Assembly: GCF_002973525.1 (NCBI RefSeq)
Contig: NZ_PVEN01000001.1
Span: 1,302,001 to 1,366,000, forward strand
Origin: Paraburkholderia sp. BL21I4N1
GTDB lineage: Bacteria; Pseudomonadota; Gammaproteobacteria; Burkholderiales; Burkholderiaceae
Length of the DNA: 64,000 bases
Reading direction: 5' to 3'
Below are positions 53,363-61,986 of this stretch, in pieces. Each line of letters starts with the position of its first letter. Position 1 is the stretch's first letter. Made by a program: the position numbers and the translations under genes. The notes under the pieces were generated by a model. That model made no database searches. It saw only the letters and a program-made list of their open reading frames with translations, and was not told where the DNA came from.

Positions 53363-53703
53363 AGGGTGTAAGGCGGGGTTCCAGGTGCGGACGGCTGGGC
53401 CGGGACGCGTGGACCGTTTCGGCGGCGTAACCTTGAACCGACACGGTTCAGGTCATACAAGTTCCTCGCGACGGCGGTCGTCGGCCGCCTCGGGCAAGCT
53501 GGGCGGGCCTTCGAAGCCGGGCGGGCGACAAGCGGCAGCCGACAGGCTAGCACGGGCAGCAAAAAACCTGCCTGTCGGACGGCGCGGGGGGCGGCAGCGG
53601 TTCGGGTGGTGGGCGCGTTCAGGGCGTGGATGAGCGCGCGCGACGGCGTGCGGGACGGTGCGCGCCGCCCATGCATGCCGCGTTTAGTTGGGGTGGCCTT
53701 CCG
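53363..53703. other. Intergenic region with no supported gene
   Basis: 341 bp between two minus-strand genes. It should hold the MscS promoter. I see no repeat or strong hairpin; the open frames across it are extensions of antisense frames with no binding sites. Confidence 0.45.
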
Positions 53704-54033
53704 TTACAGCGGCGCGACCTCGAAGGTGCCTTTTACCACTTCGGTAAAGGTTCGCTCTTCTCGCAGAATGAAGCGCTTCGTCTGCGCGAACTGGAAATTG
53801 TCGCGCGCTTCGGGATCGGTGCGTAGCCTCGTGCGGTAGGCCTCGTAGGCGGCGAGGCTGTCGAACGTGATCAAACCCCACGCGATGTCGTTGGTGCCCT
53901 CGTGCGGCAGGAAATAACCGACCAGATGTCCGCCGCAGCGCGGAATGATGCGGCCCCAGTTGCGCGCGTATTCGTCGAAGGCGTCGCGTTGGAACGGATC
54001 GATCTGGTAACGGATAAAGCAGGTGATCGTCAT
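53704..54033 (-). CDS. NIPSNAP family protein
   Basis: 109-residue ferredoxin-fold (dimeric alpha/beta barrel) protein. [20 protein letters not shown] and the later [20 protein letters not shown] fit NIPSNAP. Family members in bacteria are small soluble proteins of unknown activity, sometimes mono-oxygenase-like. It is on the same strand as, and downstream of, the MFS exporter after 124 nt, so co-transcription is possible. Confidence 0.85.
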   Translation of the reverse strand: MTITCFIRYQIDPFQRDAFDEYARNWGRIIPRCGGHLVGYFLPHEGTNDIAWGLITFDSLAAYEAYRTRLRTDPEARDNFQFAQTKRFILREERTFTEVVKGTFEVAPL

Positions 54034-54157
54034 GGGTAAGCTCTCGGTGGCGTGAGGGGCGTGTGGACTGCCGTGCCGTCAGTATGGAGATCGGCGGGTG
54101 ACGATGTTTCAGGGTGAGCTGAAGTGTGGAACGCGGCGGGCGGAGGGTTTGCCGGTG

Positions 54158-55969
54158 CTACGGCTTGCGCTGCGAACGCTGGATGGTCGTCGCCGCCAGC
54201 GCCGCGCCGATCAGTGCGCACAACGCCGACATCAGCGCCACGGCTCGCAACGCGGCGCCTAGTGCGTCGGCTTGCGCTGTTGCGACGGCGGTTTGGGGCG
54301 CTGTGTCCGGCGCGTGGGTCTGCCGATTTGCCACGGGGGCTGGCGGACTCGAGTCCGAAGCCGGGTGCGAAGCCGAAGCTGACGTCGGACCCGTAACCGC
54401 TGCTGATCCGGACGGCTCCCCATCACTGCGCGCAAGACTCGCCGCCTCGCGCTCCGCTCGTGGCACATGCAAGGCATCGAGGCGTGCATCGAGCGCGGCG
54501 TCGTGCGACCACACGAACACGATCCCCAACACCGCGATCGCCAGCAGGCTCGCCACCCGCGCCACCGCGTTATTGATCCCCGACGCGACGCCCGTGCGTG
54601 TCGCCGGGACCGACGTCATCACGGTCGTTGTCAACGGTGCGACGGTGATCGTCATGCCGAGTCCCAGCACCGTCAGCGCGGGGAAAAAGCCGCGCCAGTA
54701 CTCGCCGCGCACCCACGGCAGCGCCATCATCGCGAATCCGGCCGCCGCGATCACCGGGCCCACGGTCAGCAAGGCGGGTGCTCCATGGCGGCTCGTCAGA
54801 CCGCCGGTAAAGCGCGACAACAGGCCGATCGTCACCGGCACCGGCAGCAGCGCCGCACCCGCTTGGGTCGCGCTGTAGCCATAAGCGCGGATCAGCGTGA
54901 ACGGCAGGAAAAACAGCGCGCCACCGAGCCCGAAGTAAACCAGCAGCGTGACGAGATTGGCACCGACGAAATCGCGCGAACGGAACACGTCGAGCGGCAT
55001 CATCGGATTCAGCGTTCTCGCCTCAAGCGCGATGAACAGGCCCATGACCAGCAAGCCGCCGATTATCGCGGCCAGCACCCAGCGGTTGGCGAAACCGTGC
55101 GTCGACGCGAGCGTCAGGCCATACGTCAGCGCGGCGAGTCCGATGGTGGCGGTAGCCGCGCCTGGCCAGTCGAGCTTGGCCGCCGACGTTGCGAGAAGTT
55201 GGACAGACGCATCGACCCGCGCGGCACCACCGGACGGCGCAGGTGTATCACCCGGCGCGCCGCTGTCGGACGGCTCCGCCTTCGCGACGTCGTCTTGCCG
55301 GCTGTCCGGCACGGCGATTACCGCCAGCGCAACCGTCGCGCAGGCAATCGGCACGTTCAGGAAGAAGATCGCCCGCCACGAAAACGCATCCACCAGCCAG
55401 CCGCCCGAGACCGGTCCAAGCGCCGACGTGATCGCGCCGACGCCGGCCCACGTGCCGATCGCCTGACCGCGCTCACTGTCGTCGAACACCGCGCCGATGA
55501 TTGCCAGACTGCTCGGCACCAGCAGCGCCGCGCCCACGCCTTGCGCGGCGCGTGCCGCGATCAGCGCGGCGGCGCTGGGCGCGAGGCCGCAACCGATCGA
55601 CGCCAGCGTGAACAGCACGATCCCGGCGATAAACACGGTGCGCCGGCCGAGCTTGTCGCCGAGCGAGCCGCCCACCAGCACCAGCGCGCCGAGAAACAGC
55701 AGATACGCGTCGACGACCCATTGAATCGCCGCCACGCTCGCGCCCAGTTCCGTCTGGATCGACGGCAACGCGACGTTGACCACGGAACTGTCGATGAAGG
55801 CCATGCTGGAGCCGAGGATAGTCGCGGCCAGCGCGAGCTTCTTACGTCGGCAGGGTGTGCCGGTGCTGAGCGAGTGGGCGCGGATGGCCAGCGCGTCGCA
55901 CGGACTGGCCTGGGCGGGAAGCGTGGAGGAGGGACGGCGCGCTAGCGCCGGAATCTGCCGATCGGCCAA
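54158..55969 (-). CDS. DHA2-type MFS multidrug exporter
   Basis: 603-residue inner membrane transporter with about 14 transmembrane segments (EmrB/QacA family). Motifs: Asp in TM1 (MAFIDSSVVNVALPSIQ), GGSLGDKLGRRTVF between TM2 and TM3 (motif A) and the TM5 antiporter motif GPVSGGWLVDAFSWRAIF. A large loop of about 40 polar residues (DDVAKAEPSDSG) and a long C-terminal Pro/Ser tail are atypical. The frame starts with TTG 55969, which has GGAG five bases upstream; no suitable in-frame ATG precedes TM1. Substrates unknown; proton-driven drug export is the family role. Confidence 0.9.
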   Translation of the reverse strand: MADRQIPALARRPSSTLPAQASPCDALAIRAHSLSTGTPCRRKKLALAATILGSSMAFIDSSVVNVALPSIQTELGASVAAIQWVVDAYLLFLGALVLVGGSLGDKLGRRTVFIAGIVLFTLASIGCGLAPSAAALIAARAAQGVGAALLVPSSLAIIGAVFDDSERGQAIGTWAGVGAITSALGPVSGGWLVDAFSWRAIFFLNVPIACATVALAVIAVPDSRQDDVAKAEPSDSGAPGDTPAPSGGAARVDASVQLLATSAAKLDWPGAATATIGLAALTYGLTLASTHGFANRWVLAAIIGGLLVMGLFIALEARTLNPMMPLDVFRSRDFVGANLVTLLVYFGLGGALFFLPFTLIRAYGYSATQAGAALLPVPVTIGLLSRFTGGLTSRHGAPALLTVGPVIAAAGFAMMALPWVRGEYWRGFFPALTVLGLGMTITVAPLTTTVMTSVPATRTGVASGINNAVARVASLLAIAVLGIVFVWSHDAALDARLDALHVPRAEREAASLARSDGEPSGSAAVTGPTSASASHPASDSSPPAPVANRQTHAPDTAPQTAVATAQADALGAALRAVALMSALCALIGAALAATTIQRSQRKP

Positions 55970-56059
55970 GTCCGCTCCGGGGTGGATGAACGGCTTTCAG
56001 CATAGCAACGCGGGCGGGCATCCGAAAGGCGCGAATTCCGCCTCGGAATTCACCCGTCC

Positions 56060-57493
56060 TCACACCATGGAAGGCGCCTGCCGCTCAGCCTCGTCGTCGG
56101 CATCCGCACCGCCCGCACCCGACGTGCGCCCGGCCGCCGGTTCCTGATGCAACCGGTTCGCGTGCATCAGCCGATACAGCGTGGCCCGCGAAATGCCGAG
56201 TTCGGCGGCCGCTTCGGACAGCTTGTAGCCATGCCGCTGCAGTGCATGTTCGATCGCGTCCTTCTCGGCCTTGCTGCGGATTTCGGCGAGCGTCACCGCC
56301 GGGCCGTTATCCGCTTCCGGCAAGCCGAGATCGCTGGCCGTGATGAAACGGCCTTCGCTCATCACGACCGCGCGACGCACGCAGTTGATCAGCTCGCGCA
56401 CGTTGCCCGGCCACGGATAGTTCGACATCGCGACGATCGCGTCGCTGGAGAGTCCGCGCAGTTTGCGCGCGCCGTCCTGCTTGTACATGCTGAGCGCGTA
56501 ATTGGCGAGCAGCTTGATGTCGCCGCCGCGCTCGCGCAACGGCGGTTCGATCAGACGTAGCACGCACAGGCGATGGTACAAGTCGGAGCGGAAGCGGCCG
56601 TCTTCGACCGCTTTGTCGAGATCCACGTGGGTCGCCGAGATGACCCGTACGTCGACGTGAATCGGGCCGTTGCCGCCCAGCCGTTCAATCGTGCCTTCCT
56701 GCAGGAAGCGCAACAGCACCGCCTGGCACTCATGCGGCATATCGCCGATTTCATCGAGAAACAGGGTGCCTTCGTGCGCGCCTTCGATCCGGCCGATCTT
56801 GCGCTGCAATGCGCCAGTAAACGCGCCGCGTTCGTGGCCGAACAGTTCGGCCTGCAGCAGGCTCGGCGGAATCGCCGCGCAATTGATCGCGACGAACGCG
56901 CGGCCCGCGCGTGGCGAACGCTCATGAATGGCCCGCGCGGTGAGTTCCTTGCCGGTGCCCGATTCGCCGGCCACGAAGACCGGGGCGTCGGTCACGCCGC
57001 ATTTGTCGATGCGCCGGTACAACTGCTGCATCGCTTCGCACTGTCCGACCATGCCGTGCCGGCCGAGCGACGGTTCGGGCGCGACCGGCGTTTGCCGCAG
57101 ACTGGAGAGCCCGTGCGCATGGCCGAGCGCGAACACGAGCCGGTCGTTGAGCCACGGGCGCGTGACGAAGTCGAAGCAATAGTCGAGGATGAAGCGGCTG
57201 ACCAGTTCGTTTTCCGCCTGGCCCGGCGCGATCTGGGCGACCCAGTTGGTTTCGACGCGCCGCATGCAGTTCGCGAGCGCGGACAGATGCTGGGAGGTGC
57301 AGTCGCCAGGTAACTCGACGAGGCCGACCTTGATGTTGCCGCGCTCGATCAACCGTTCGGCGATCGCGGTGCTTTTAGCATGCACAGCTTGCCAGCCGGA
57401 AGCCGCGAGAAAATCGGCGAGCTTGTGATCCGGCGTATTGGACACGTACAGAACGGTGCGTTCGGTGTCGACAGGCGTGCAATTGGTAGTCAT
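56060..57493 (-). CDS. Sigma-54-dependent activator, VpsR-like
   Basis: 477 residues. N-terminal degenerate receiver of VpsR type (1-130): the phosphorylation position reads GLVELPGD, with Glu60 where receivers carry Asp. The AAA+ domain follows with Walker A GESGTGKE (176-183) and GAFTGA (223-228) for sigma-54 contact, and Walker B FLDEIGDM. A Fis-type helix-turn-helix lies near the C-terminus (KLSEAAAELGISRATLYRLM), with a disordered tail. VpsR and Burkholderia BerB bind c-di-GMP and drive exopolysaccharide genes; the same role is inferred here. It is divergent to a long non-coding region with a sigma-54 promoter. Confidence 0.92.
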   Translation of the reverse strand: MTTNCTPVDTERTVLYVSNTPDHKLADFLAASGWQAVHAKSTAIAERLIERGNIKVGLVELPGDCTSQHLSALANCMRRVETNWVAQIAPGQAENELVSRFILDYCFDFVTRPWLNDRLVFALGHAHGLSSLRQTPVAPEPSLGRHGMVGQCEAMQQLYRRIDKCGVTDAPVFVAGESGTGKELTARAIHERSPRAGRAFVAINCAAIPPSLLQAELFGHERGAFTGALQRKIGRIEGAHEGTLFLDEIGDMPHECQAVLLRFLQEGTIERLGGNGPIHVDVRVISATHVDLDKAVEDGRFRSDLYHRLCVLRLIEPPLRERGGDIKLLANYALSMYKQDGARKLRGLSSDAIVAMSNYPWPGNVRELINCVRRAVVMSEGRFITASDLGLPEADNGPAVTLAEIRSKAEKDAIEHALQRHGYKLSEAAAELGISRATLYRLMHANRLHQEPAAGRTSGAGGADADDEAERQAPSMV

Positions 57494-58305
57494 GTTTCCC
57501 CCGGTTCGATGCTGCTCTCAGGACTGCAGTTCAACGCGTACTGGATAGACCGGCAACGCGCACCGGTCTTCGGCCAACTGAGCCAGCCGGTCCGTTTGCA
57601 CGGACCCGGACTTGGGTTTCGCCGCCGCTTGCGGTTTCTCGAAGCGAGTAACCGGGCGATGACGGATTCACGATGGCGGCAACGGCGGGGGCATGAACAG
57701 GCGGCGCGAGCCGCGAGGTGCTACATATCGGACAGATGGCAGAACAGCAGTTCACCGCTGAAACCCGCCAGACGTTTTCATCCCCGAACGACAACCGTTT
57801 CTTACCTCGTTGGCCTGATACAAGCGCTCTAGGTGGCGCATGGCTTAACCATAAGCGAAACCGCCTACGAGCGCCATACAAACAAATCTGGATTTAGCGG
57901 CCAGTCCACACGCCGTGCGCCGCGCTGACCGTTCAAAAATCATCGGTCAATCCCGGCAATGCGGGGCATCCCACATAACGGCGAATTCCGCCATTTCGTC
58001 ATCCTGAAACACACGCGACGTTCGCCGTGCGTCGCGTCTCAAGCTTGCGACAACTTGGGCAAGCCGAACAGGCGCTGCTTGATGCTCTCAGCGCACCGGC
58101 ACATTTGACCGGTCGGCAACATAACCCCTTGGCTGCAAAGGCGTCGCTATGGACGATCGGTAAAACTGGCCGCCGGTACGGGGTGCTGGATCGTGCGCTG
58201 ACCGCTGTCGGTGCGTGTCGAATCCGAATCAACAGGTGCCGTCGAAGAGCGGTAATACGATGCAACGCACAAAAAATCACCGTGCCATCGGGGTTTGGAG
58301 GCACA

Positions 58306-58321
58306 TGGCACAGCCGTTGCA
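58306..58321 (+). promoter_or_regulatory. Consensus sigma-54 (-24/-12) promoter
   Basis: TGGCACAGCCGTTGCA fits TGGCAC-N5-TTGCA with no mismatch; GG (58307-58308) and GC (58319-58320) are exactly 10 bp apart. Transcription should start near 58333 and run toward the genes at 58845 and 59209, giving a leader of about 510 nt. The sigma-54 activator encoded at 56060-57493 is the obvious candidate to act here. Confidence 0.82.
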
Positions 58322-58748
58322 ATAGGTGACTCAAGCAGAAAGAATGCGTTGCCGCCCGGTTCGCAACGGGGAAGCAGAGTTCACAAGAGACCGGCGGCAA
58401 ACACAGACTTCGTAGGCACGGTAGAGCAAGCAGATGTGACTTACGAGGGTGCGGCGGGACCAAAAGAAGCGGATGTCAAAAAAACGGCGCGAATGATCGG
58501 TACGGGGTACCGGTCTTTCGCTGACCGGACAACGTGACGCGTTGACCTCGCCACTTTTTCCGTCCGAGATGACGGAGTCGAAGCGCAGGCAATGACGACA
58601 CGTACCGGGTTCGCGCAGTCCGCGAACCGGTGACGCGAAGAAGTAGCGACGGGGAAAGCAGCGCACGGTCAGGACCAGCCGGCGCGACGAAGCGGGGAGC
58701 CAGGGCCCGAGTCTCCATAGAGAGACCACAGTACGAGGTGAGCCGGGC

Positions 58749-58776
58749 GCCGTGTCCGCGTGGTGGCGGACACGGC
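58749..58776 (+). other. Stable hairpin before the small gene at 58845
   Basis: GCCGTGTCCGC (58749-58759) pairs perfectly with GCGGACACGGC (58766-58776) around a 6-nt loop. No T tract follows. It ends 68 nt before the start codon of the next gene, so it may act in attenuation, RNA stability or translation control. Confidence 0.55.
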
Positions 58777-58844
58777 TCTTGGTGAGGATCAACCGGCAGT
58801 CGCGCGGCAGCAGTCGTGCAGCGGATCATCACTCGGGGGTTGTC

Positions 58845-59135
58845 ATGAAAACACAGACTATCAAGCCGGTCGCCGCAGCGCGGCTGGATCGTGGAATCAC
58901 GGGACGGCCCGACGCCTTGACGTGGCGGCGCCTGCAAGGCGCGCCGCGTGGATTGTTCGCCGCGCCGCCGCCCGACCTGTTGACGCTGGTGATCGCAGAC
59001 CAGATCAAGCGCCGGGCGCAGGCGGAAATTCAGCGCGACGCCTTGCGCGAAGCGCTCTACGACATGCCGGTGCAGTCCGAGCGGCATGAAGAACGCGGTA
59101 CGGACGTCTATCCGTCCGACGCCGACGAAGACTAA
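58845..59135 (+). CDS. Small soluble protein upstream of the TadZ-like gene, unknown function
   Basis: 96 residues: basic N-terminal half (ARLDRGITGRPDALTWRRLQ), a helix (LLTLVIADQIKRRAQAEIQR) and an acidic tail (YPSDADED). No membrane segment. ATG 58845 follows GGGGG at seven bases. It lies 73 nt before the TadZ-like gene in the same direction and would be the first gene of the sigma-54 transcript. I do not recognise the family. Confidence 0.65.
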   Translation: MKTQTIKPVAAARLDRGITGRPDALTWRRLQGAPRGLFAAPPPDLLTLVIADQIKRRAQAEIQRDALREALYDMPVQSERHEERGTDVYPSDADED

Positions 59136-59208
59136 ACCTGAACCGAACGTCGATTGTGATCGACACGGCCTCGCCGGCCGACCGGCCCAAGAACGGCGGA
59201 GACTCGAC

Positions 59209-60411
59209 ATGATCGACATTTTGCTGATTTCATCCAGCGCGCAGCGCGCGTCGCAGATTGCCGCACGCCTCGAAGAAAGCTGCGTGCCGCATCGGCTGCG
59301 GATTGTCTACGGCACCGCGCGGCAATTGCTGACGCACGTACGCGCTTTCCGCAGCGCGGATCTGCTGATCGTCGACGATATCGACCTGAATGCCCGCGAA
59401 CTGGACGGCGTGGAAGAAGCGCTGGCCTGCACGCCAGCGCTGCACTGCATGCTGGTGACGCCGGAACCGTCGACCGCGCTGCTCGGCGCGGCGATGCGGG
59501 TGGGCGTGCGGCATGTGTTCGCCTGGCCGCTCGAAACCGGTGAGATCACCGGCGCGCTCGCGCAGATCCACGCCCGCAAAACCGCCCGCAGCCGCCGTGC
59601 CGGACGGATCGTGTCGCTCGCGTCGTCCAAGGGCGGCAGCGGCACGACGCTGATTGCCGTGAATCTCGCCTATTCGCTGGCCGCCGCGCGCAACCGGCGC
59701 GTGTTGCTGATCGACCTGAGCCAGCAATTCGCTGACGCCAGCCTGTTGCTCGCCGATAAACCGCCGCCTACCACGCTCGCCGATCTGTGCTCGCAGATCG
59801 GCCGGCTCGACGCGGCCTTGCTCGACTCCTGCCTGATGCACGTGCATGCCAATCTCGACGTTCTGGCGGGCGCTGGCGATCCGCTGAAGGCCGCCGAATT
59901 GTTGCCTTCGCAACTGGAGCGGATTCTTCTGCTGGTGCGCGAGCGTTACGACGCGGTGCTGATCGACGTCGGCCAAAGCCTCAATCCGCTGACGATCCAT
60001 GCGCTCAATCGCAGCGACTCGATCTGCATGGTGGTGCGGCAGAATCCGCTGTACCTGCATGGCGGACGCCGCATGCTCGATATTTTCCGCGAACTGGGCT
60101 ATCCGGCAAGCAAGGTGCGAGTGGTCGTGAATCAATACGACAAGAACGCGCAAATCAATCTGCCGACGCTCGAAAAAACGCTCGGCGCGAAGGTCGCGCA
60201 TCAGCTGCCGCGCGACGAACAGTTGACCAACGATGCGCTGAGTCGCGGCGTGCCGGTAGTGACCGCGGCGCGTGACAGCGCATTGGCGCAAGGCATCAGG
60301 CTGCTGGCCGACATGCTGTGGCCGCCGCTCGTCGAGCGTCGCAAAGGCGTGCTCGGGCGGTTGTTCTCGACACGGCCCACTATTCCGCCGCAGTTGAAAC
60401 CGGGGCATTGA
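59209..60411 (+). CDS. TadZ/CpaE-like ParA-family ATPase
   Basis: 400 residues. The N-terminal 125 residues form a receiver-like domain (IDILLISSSAQRASQIAARL, ADLLIVDDIDLN), and the ATPase part has the deviant Walker A ASSKGGSGTTLIAVNLA (about 140) with VLLIDLSQQFADASLLL, then YDAVLIDVGQSLNPLTIHAL. This is the layout of TadZ/CpaE, which place the Flp/Tad pilus machine at a cell pole. No other tad gene (flp, rcpA, tadA-G) is in the window, so it is an orphan or serves another localised machine. ATG 59209 follows GGCGGAG. Confidence 0.85.
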   Translation: MIDILLISSSAQRASQIAARLEESCVPHRLRIVYGTARQLLTHVRAFRSADLLIVDDIDLNARELDGVEEALACTPALHCMLVTPEPSTALLGAAMRVGVRHVFAWPLETGEITGALAQIHARKTARSRRAGRIVSLASSKGGSGTTLIAVNLAYSLAAARNRRVLLIDLSQQFADASLLLADKPPPTTLADLCSQIGRLDAALLDSCLMHVHANLDVLAGAGDPLKAAELLPSQLERILLLVRERYDAVLIDVGQSLNPLTIHALNRSDSICMVVRQNPLYLHGGRRMLDIFRELGYPASKVRVVVNQYDKNAQINLPTLEKTLGAKVAHQLPRDEQLTNDALSRGVPVVTAARDSALAQGIRLLADMLWPPLVERRKGVLGRLFSTRPTIPPQLKPGH

Positions 60412-60543
60412 ATGAGGCGCTGAGCGGGGCGTTCGCGGCGATGTTGGCTCGCGATTCCGTACGAAGTGTCGCGGCGGTGTATGGTAAAAAGAGCACCACC
60501 CGCCCGATCACCCTCGAGAGCGCCTTCGGGCGCCGCATCGCCC

Positions 60544-61986
60544 ATGCACAACGTTAGCCACGGTCTCAACGACATCGCGTCGATCCTGTCGAATCCGATC
60601 CTCAACACGGATTCGTACAAAGCCTCGCATTACCTGCAATATCCGCCCGAAGCGTCGGCGATGTTCTCGTACATCGAGTCGCGCGGCGGACGCTATGGCC
60701 GCACGTTGTTCTTCGGTTTGCAGATGCTCATCAAAGAGTATCTGTGCCGGCCCATCACCCCGGCGATGATCGATCAGGCCAAGGCGTTCTTCGCCGCGCA
60801 CGGCGAGCCGTTCAATGAAGCCGGCTGGCGCTATATCGTCGCGCAATTCGGCGGCTATCTGCCGGTACGGATTCGCGCGGTGCCGGAAGGCTCGGTCGTG
60901 CCGACTCACAACGTGCTGGTCACGGTTGAATGCGACGATCCGCAGGTGTTCTGGCTGGCCTCGTATCTGGAGACCATGCTGTTGCGCGTCTGGTATCCGA
61001 TCACCGTGGCGACGCAAAGCTGGCATTTGCGCCAGACGATCCGCGCCGCGCTGGAAAAAACCAGCGACGATCTCACGCAATTGCCGTTCAAGCTGCACGA
61101 TTTCGGCGCGCGCGGCGTGTCGAGCGCGGAGTCGGCCGCGATTGGCGGCGCCGCGCATCTGGTCAGTTTCATGGGCTCGGATACGGTGCTCGGCGTGGTC
61201 GCGGCGAACCACTACTACAACGAGGCCATGGCGGCGTTTTCGGTGCCGGCGGCGGAGCACAGCACGATCACGTCATGGGGCCGCGAGCGCGAAACCGATG
61301 CGTTCCGCAACATGCTCGCGCAGTTCGGCAAGCCGGGCGCGATCGTTTCGGTGGTGTCCGATTCCTACGATCTGTTCGCCGCGCTCGACGTGTGGGGCAC
61401 CGAGTTGAAACAGTCGGTGCTCGATTCCGGCGGCATGCTGGTGATCCGGCCGGACTCGGGCGATCCGCAGACGATCGTGTTGCAAACCTTGCGCGCGCTC
61501 GACGCGTCGTTCGGTTCGACACTGAACGGCAAGCGCAGGCGCGTGCTCGACAACGTGCGTGTGATTCAAGGCGACGGCGTGAACCCGGAATCGATCGCGG
61601 CCATTCTGGCGGCAATGGACGAAGCCGGCTTCGCGGCGGACAACATCGTGTTCGGCATGGGCGGCGCGCTGTTGCAGCAGATCAATCGCGACACGCAGCG
61701 TTTCGCGATGAAGTGCTCGGCGATCCGTCTCGGCGACGAATGGCACGACGTGTTGAAGGATCCGGTTACGGATGCCGGCAAGCGCTCGATGAAAGGCCGC
61801 CTCACGCTGCTGCGAAATCGCCACACCGGCGAGTATCGAACCACGACGCTGCCGCTTGAGTGGGATGAGCGCACCGCTGAAAGCGATTGGGACGACGCGC
61901 TGGTCACGGTGTTCGATTCCGGCAAGCTGCTGATCGACGTCTCGCTCACCGACATCCGCCACCGCGCTCACGCGCACGAAGGCTAA
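60544..61986 (+). CDS. nadV: Nicotinamide phosphoribosyltransferase
   Basis: 480 residues, NAMPT/NadV type: joins nicotinamide and PRPP to make nicotinamide mononucleotide for NAD salvage. Visible: NTDSYKASHYLQYP near the N-terminus, YIESRGGRYG, HDFGARGVSSAESAAIGGAA (phosphate/nicotinamide site), GREPETDAF-like RERETDAF, IRPDSGDPQ and GDGVNPESIAAIL. Length fits bacterial NadV. ATG 60544 is the plausible start; it lacks a clear Shine-Dalgarno. No nadM, nadR or pnuC partner is adjacent. The last 4 nt overlap the convergent modBC-like gene. Confidence 0.93.
   Translation: MHNVSHGLNDIASILSNPILNTDSYKASHYLQYPPEASAMFSYIESRGGRYGRTLFFGLQMLIKEYLCRPITPAMIDQAKAFFAAHGEPFNEAGWRYIVAQFGGYLPVRIRAVPEGSVVPTHNVLVTVECDDPQVFWLASYLETMLLRVWYPITVATQSWHLRQTIRAALEKTSDDLTQLPFKLHDFGARGVSSAESAAIGGAAHLVSFMGSDTVLGVVAANHYYNEAMAAFSVPAAEHSTITSWGRERETDAFRNMLAQFGKPGAIVSVVSDSYDLFAALDVWGTELKQSVLDSGGMLVIRPDSGDPQTIVLQTLRALDASFGSTLNGKRRRVLDNVRVIQGDGVNPESIAAILAAMDEAGFAADNIVFGMGGALLQQINRDTQRFAMKCSAIRLGDEWHDVLKDPVTDAGKRSMKGRLTLLRNRHTGEYRTTTLPLEWDERTAESDWDDALVTVFDSGKLLIDVSLTDIRHRAHAHEG

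Larger units (their letters stand above)
57494..58844. other. Long non-coding interval between the VpsR-like and TadZ-like genes
   Basis: 1351 bp with no gene I can support. Short frames (for example 58027-58329 and 58295-58537 on plus) have poor codon bias and no ribosome-binding sites. It carries the sigma-54 promoter at 58306-58321, then a leader with several stable stems (CGGTAC/GTACCG at about 58498, GGTTCGCG/CGCGAACC at 58608-58628, and the 11-bp stem at 58749-58776). Confidence 0.7.

Noticed and set aside
58027..58537. Short plus-strand frames in the interval before the TadZ-like pair
   Set aside because: No ribosome-binding sites, unusual codon bias and overlap with the sigma-54 promoter; treated as non-coding.
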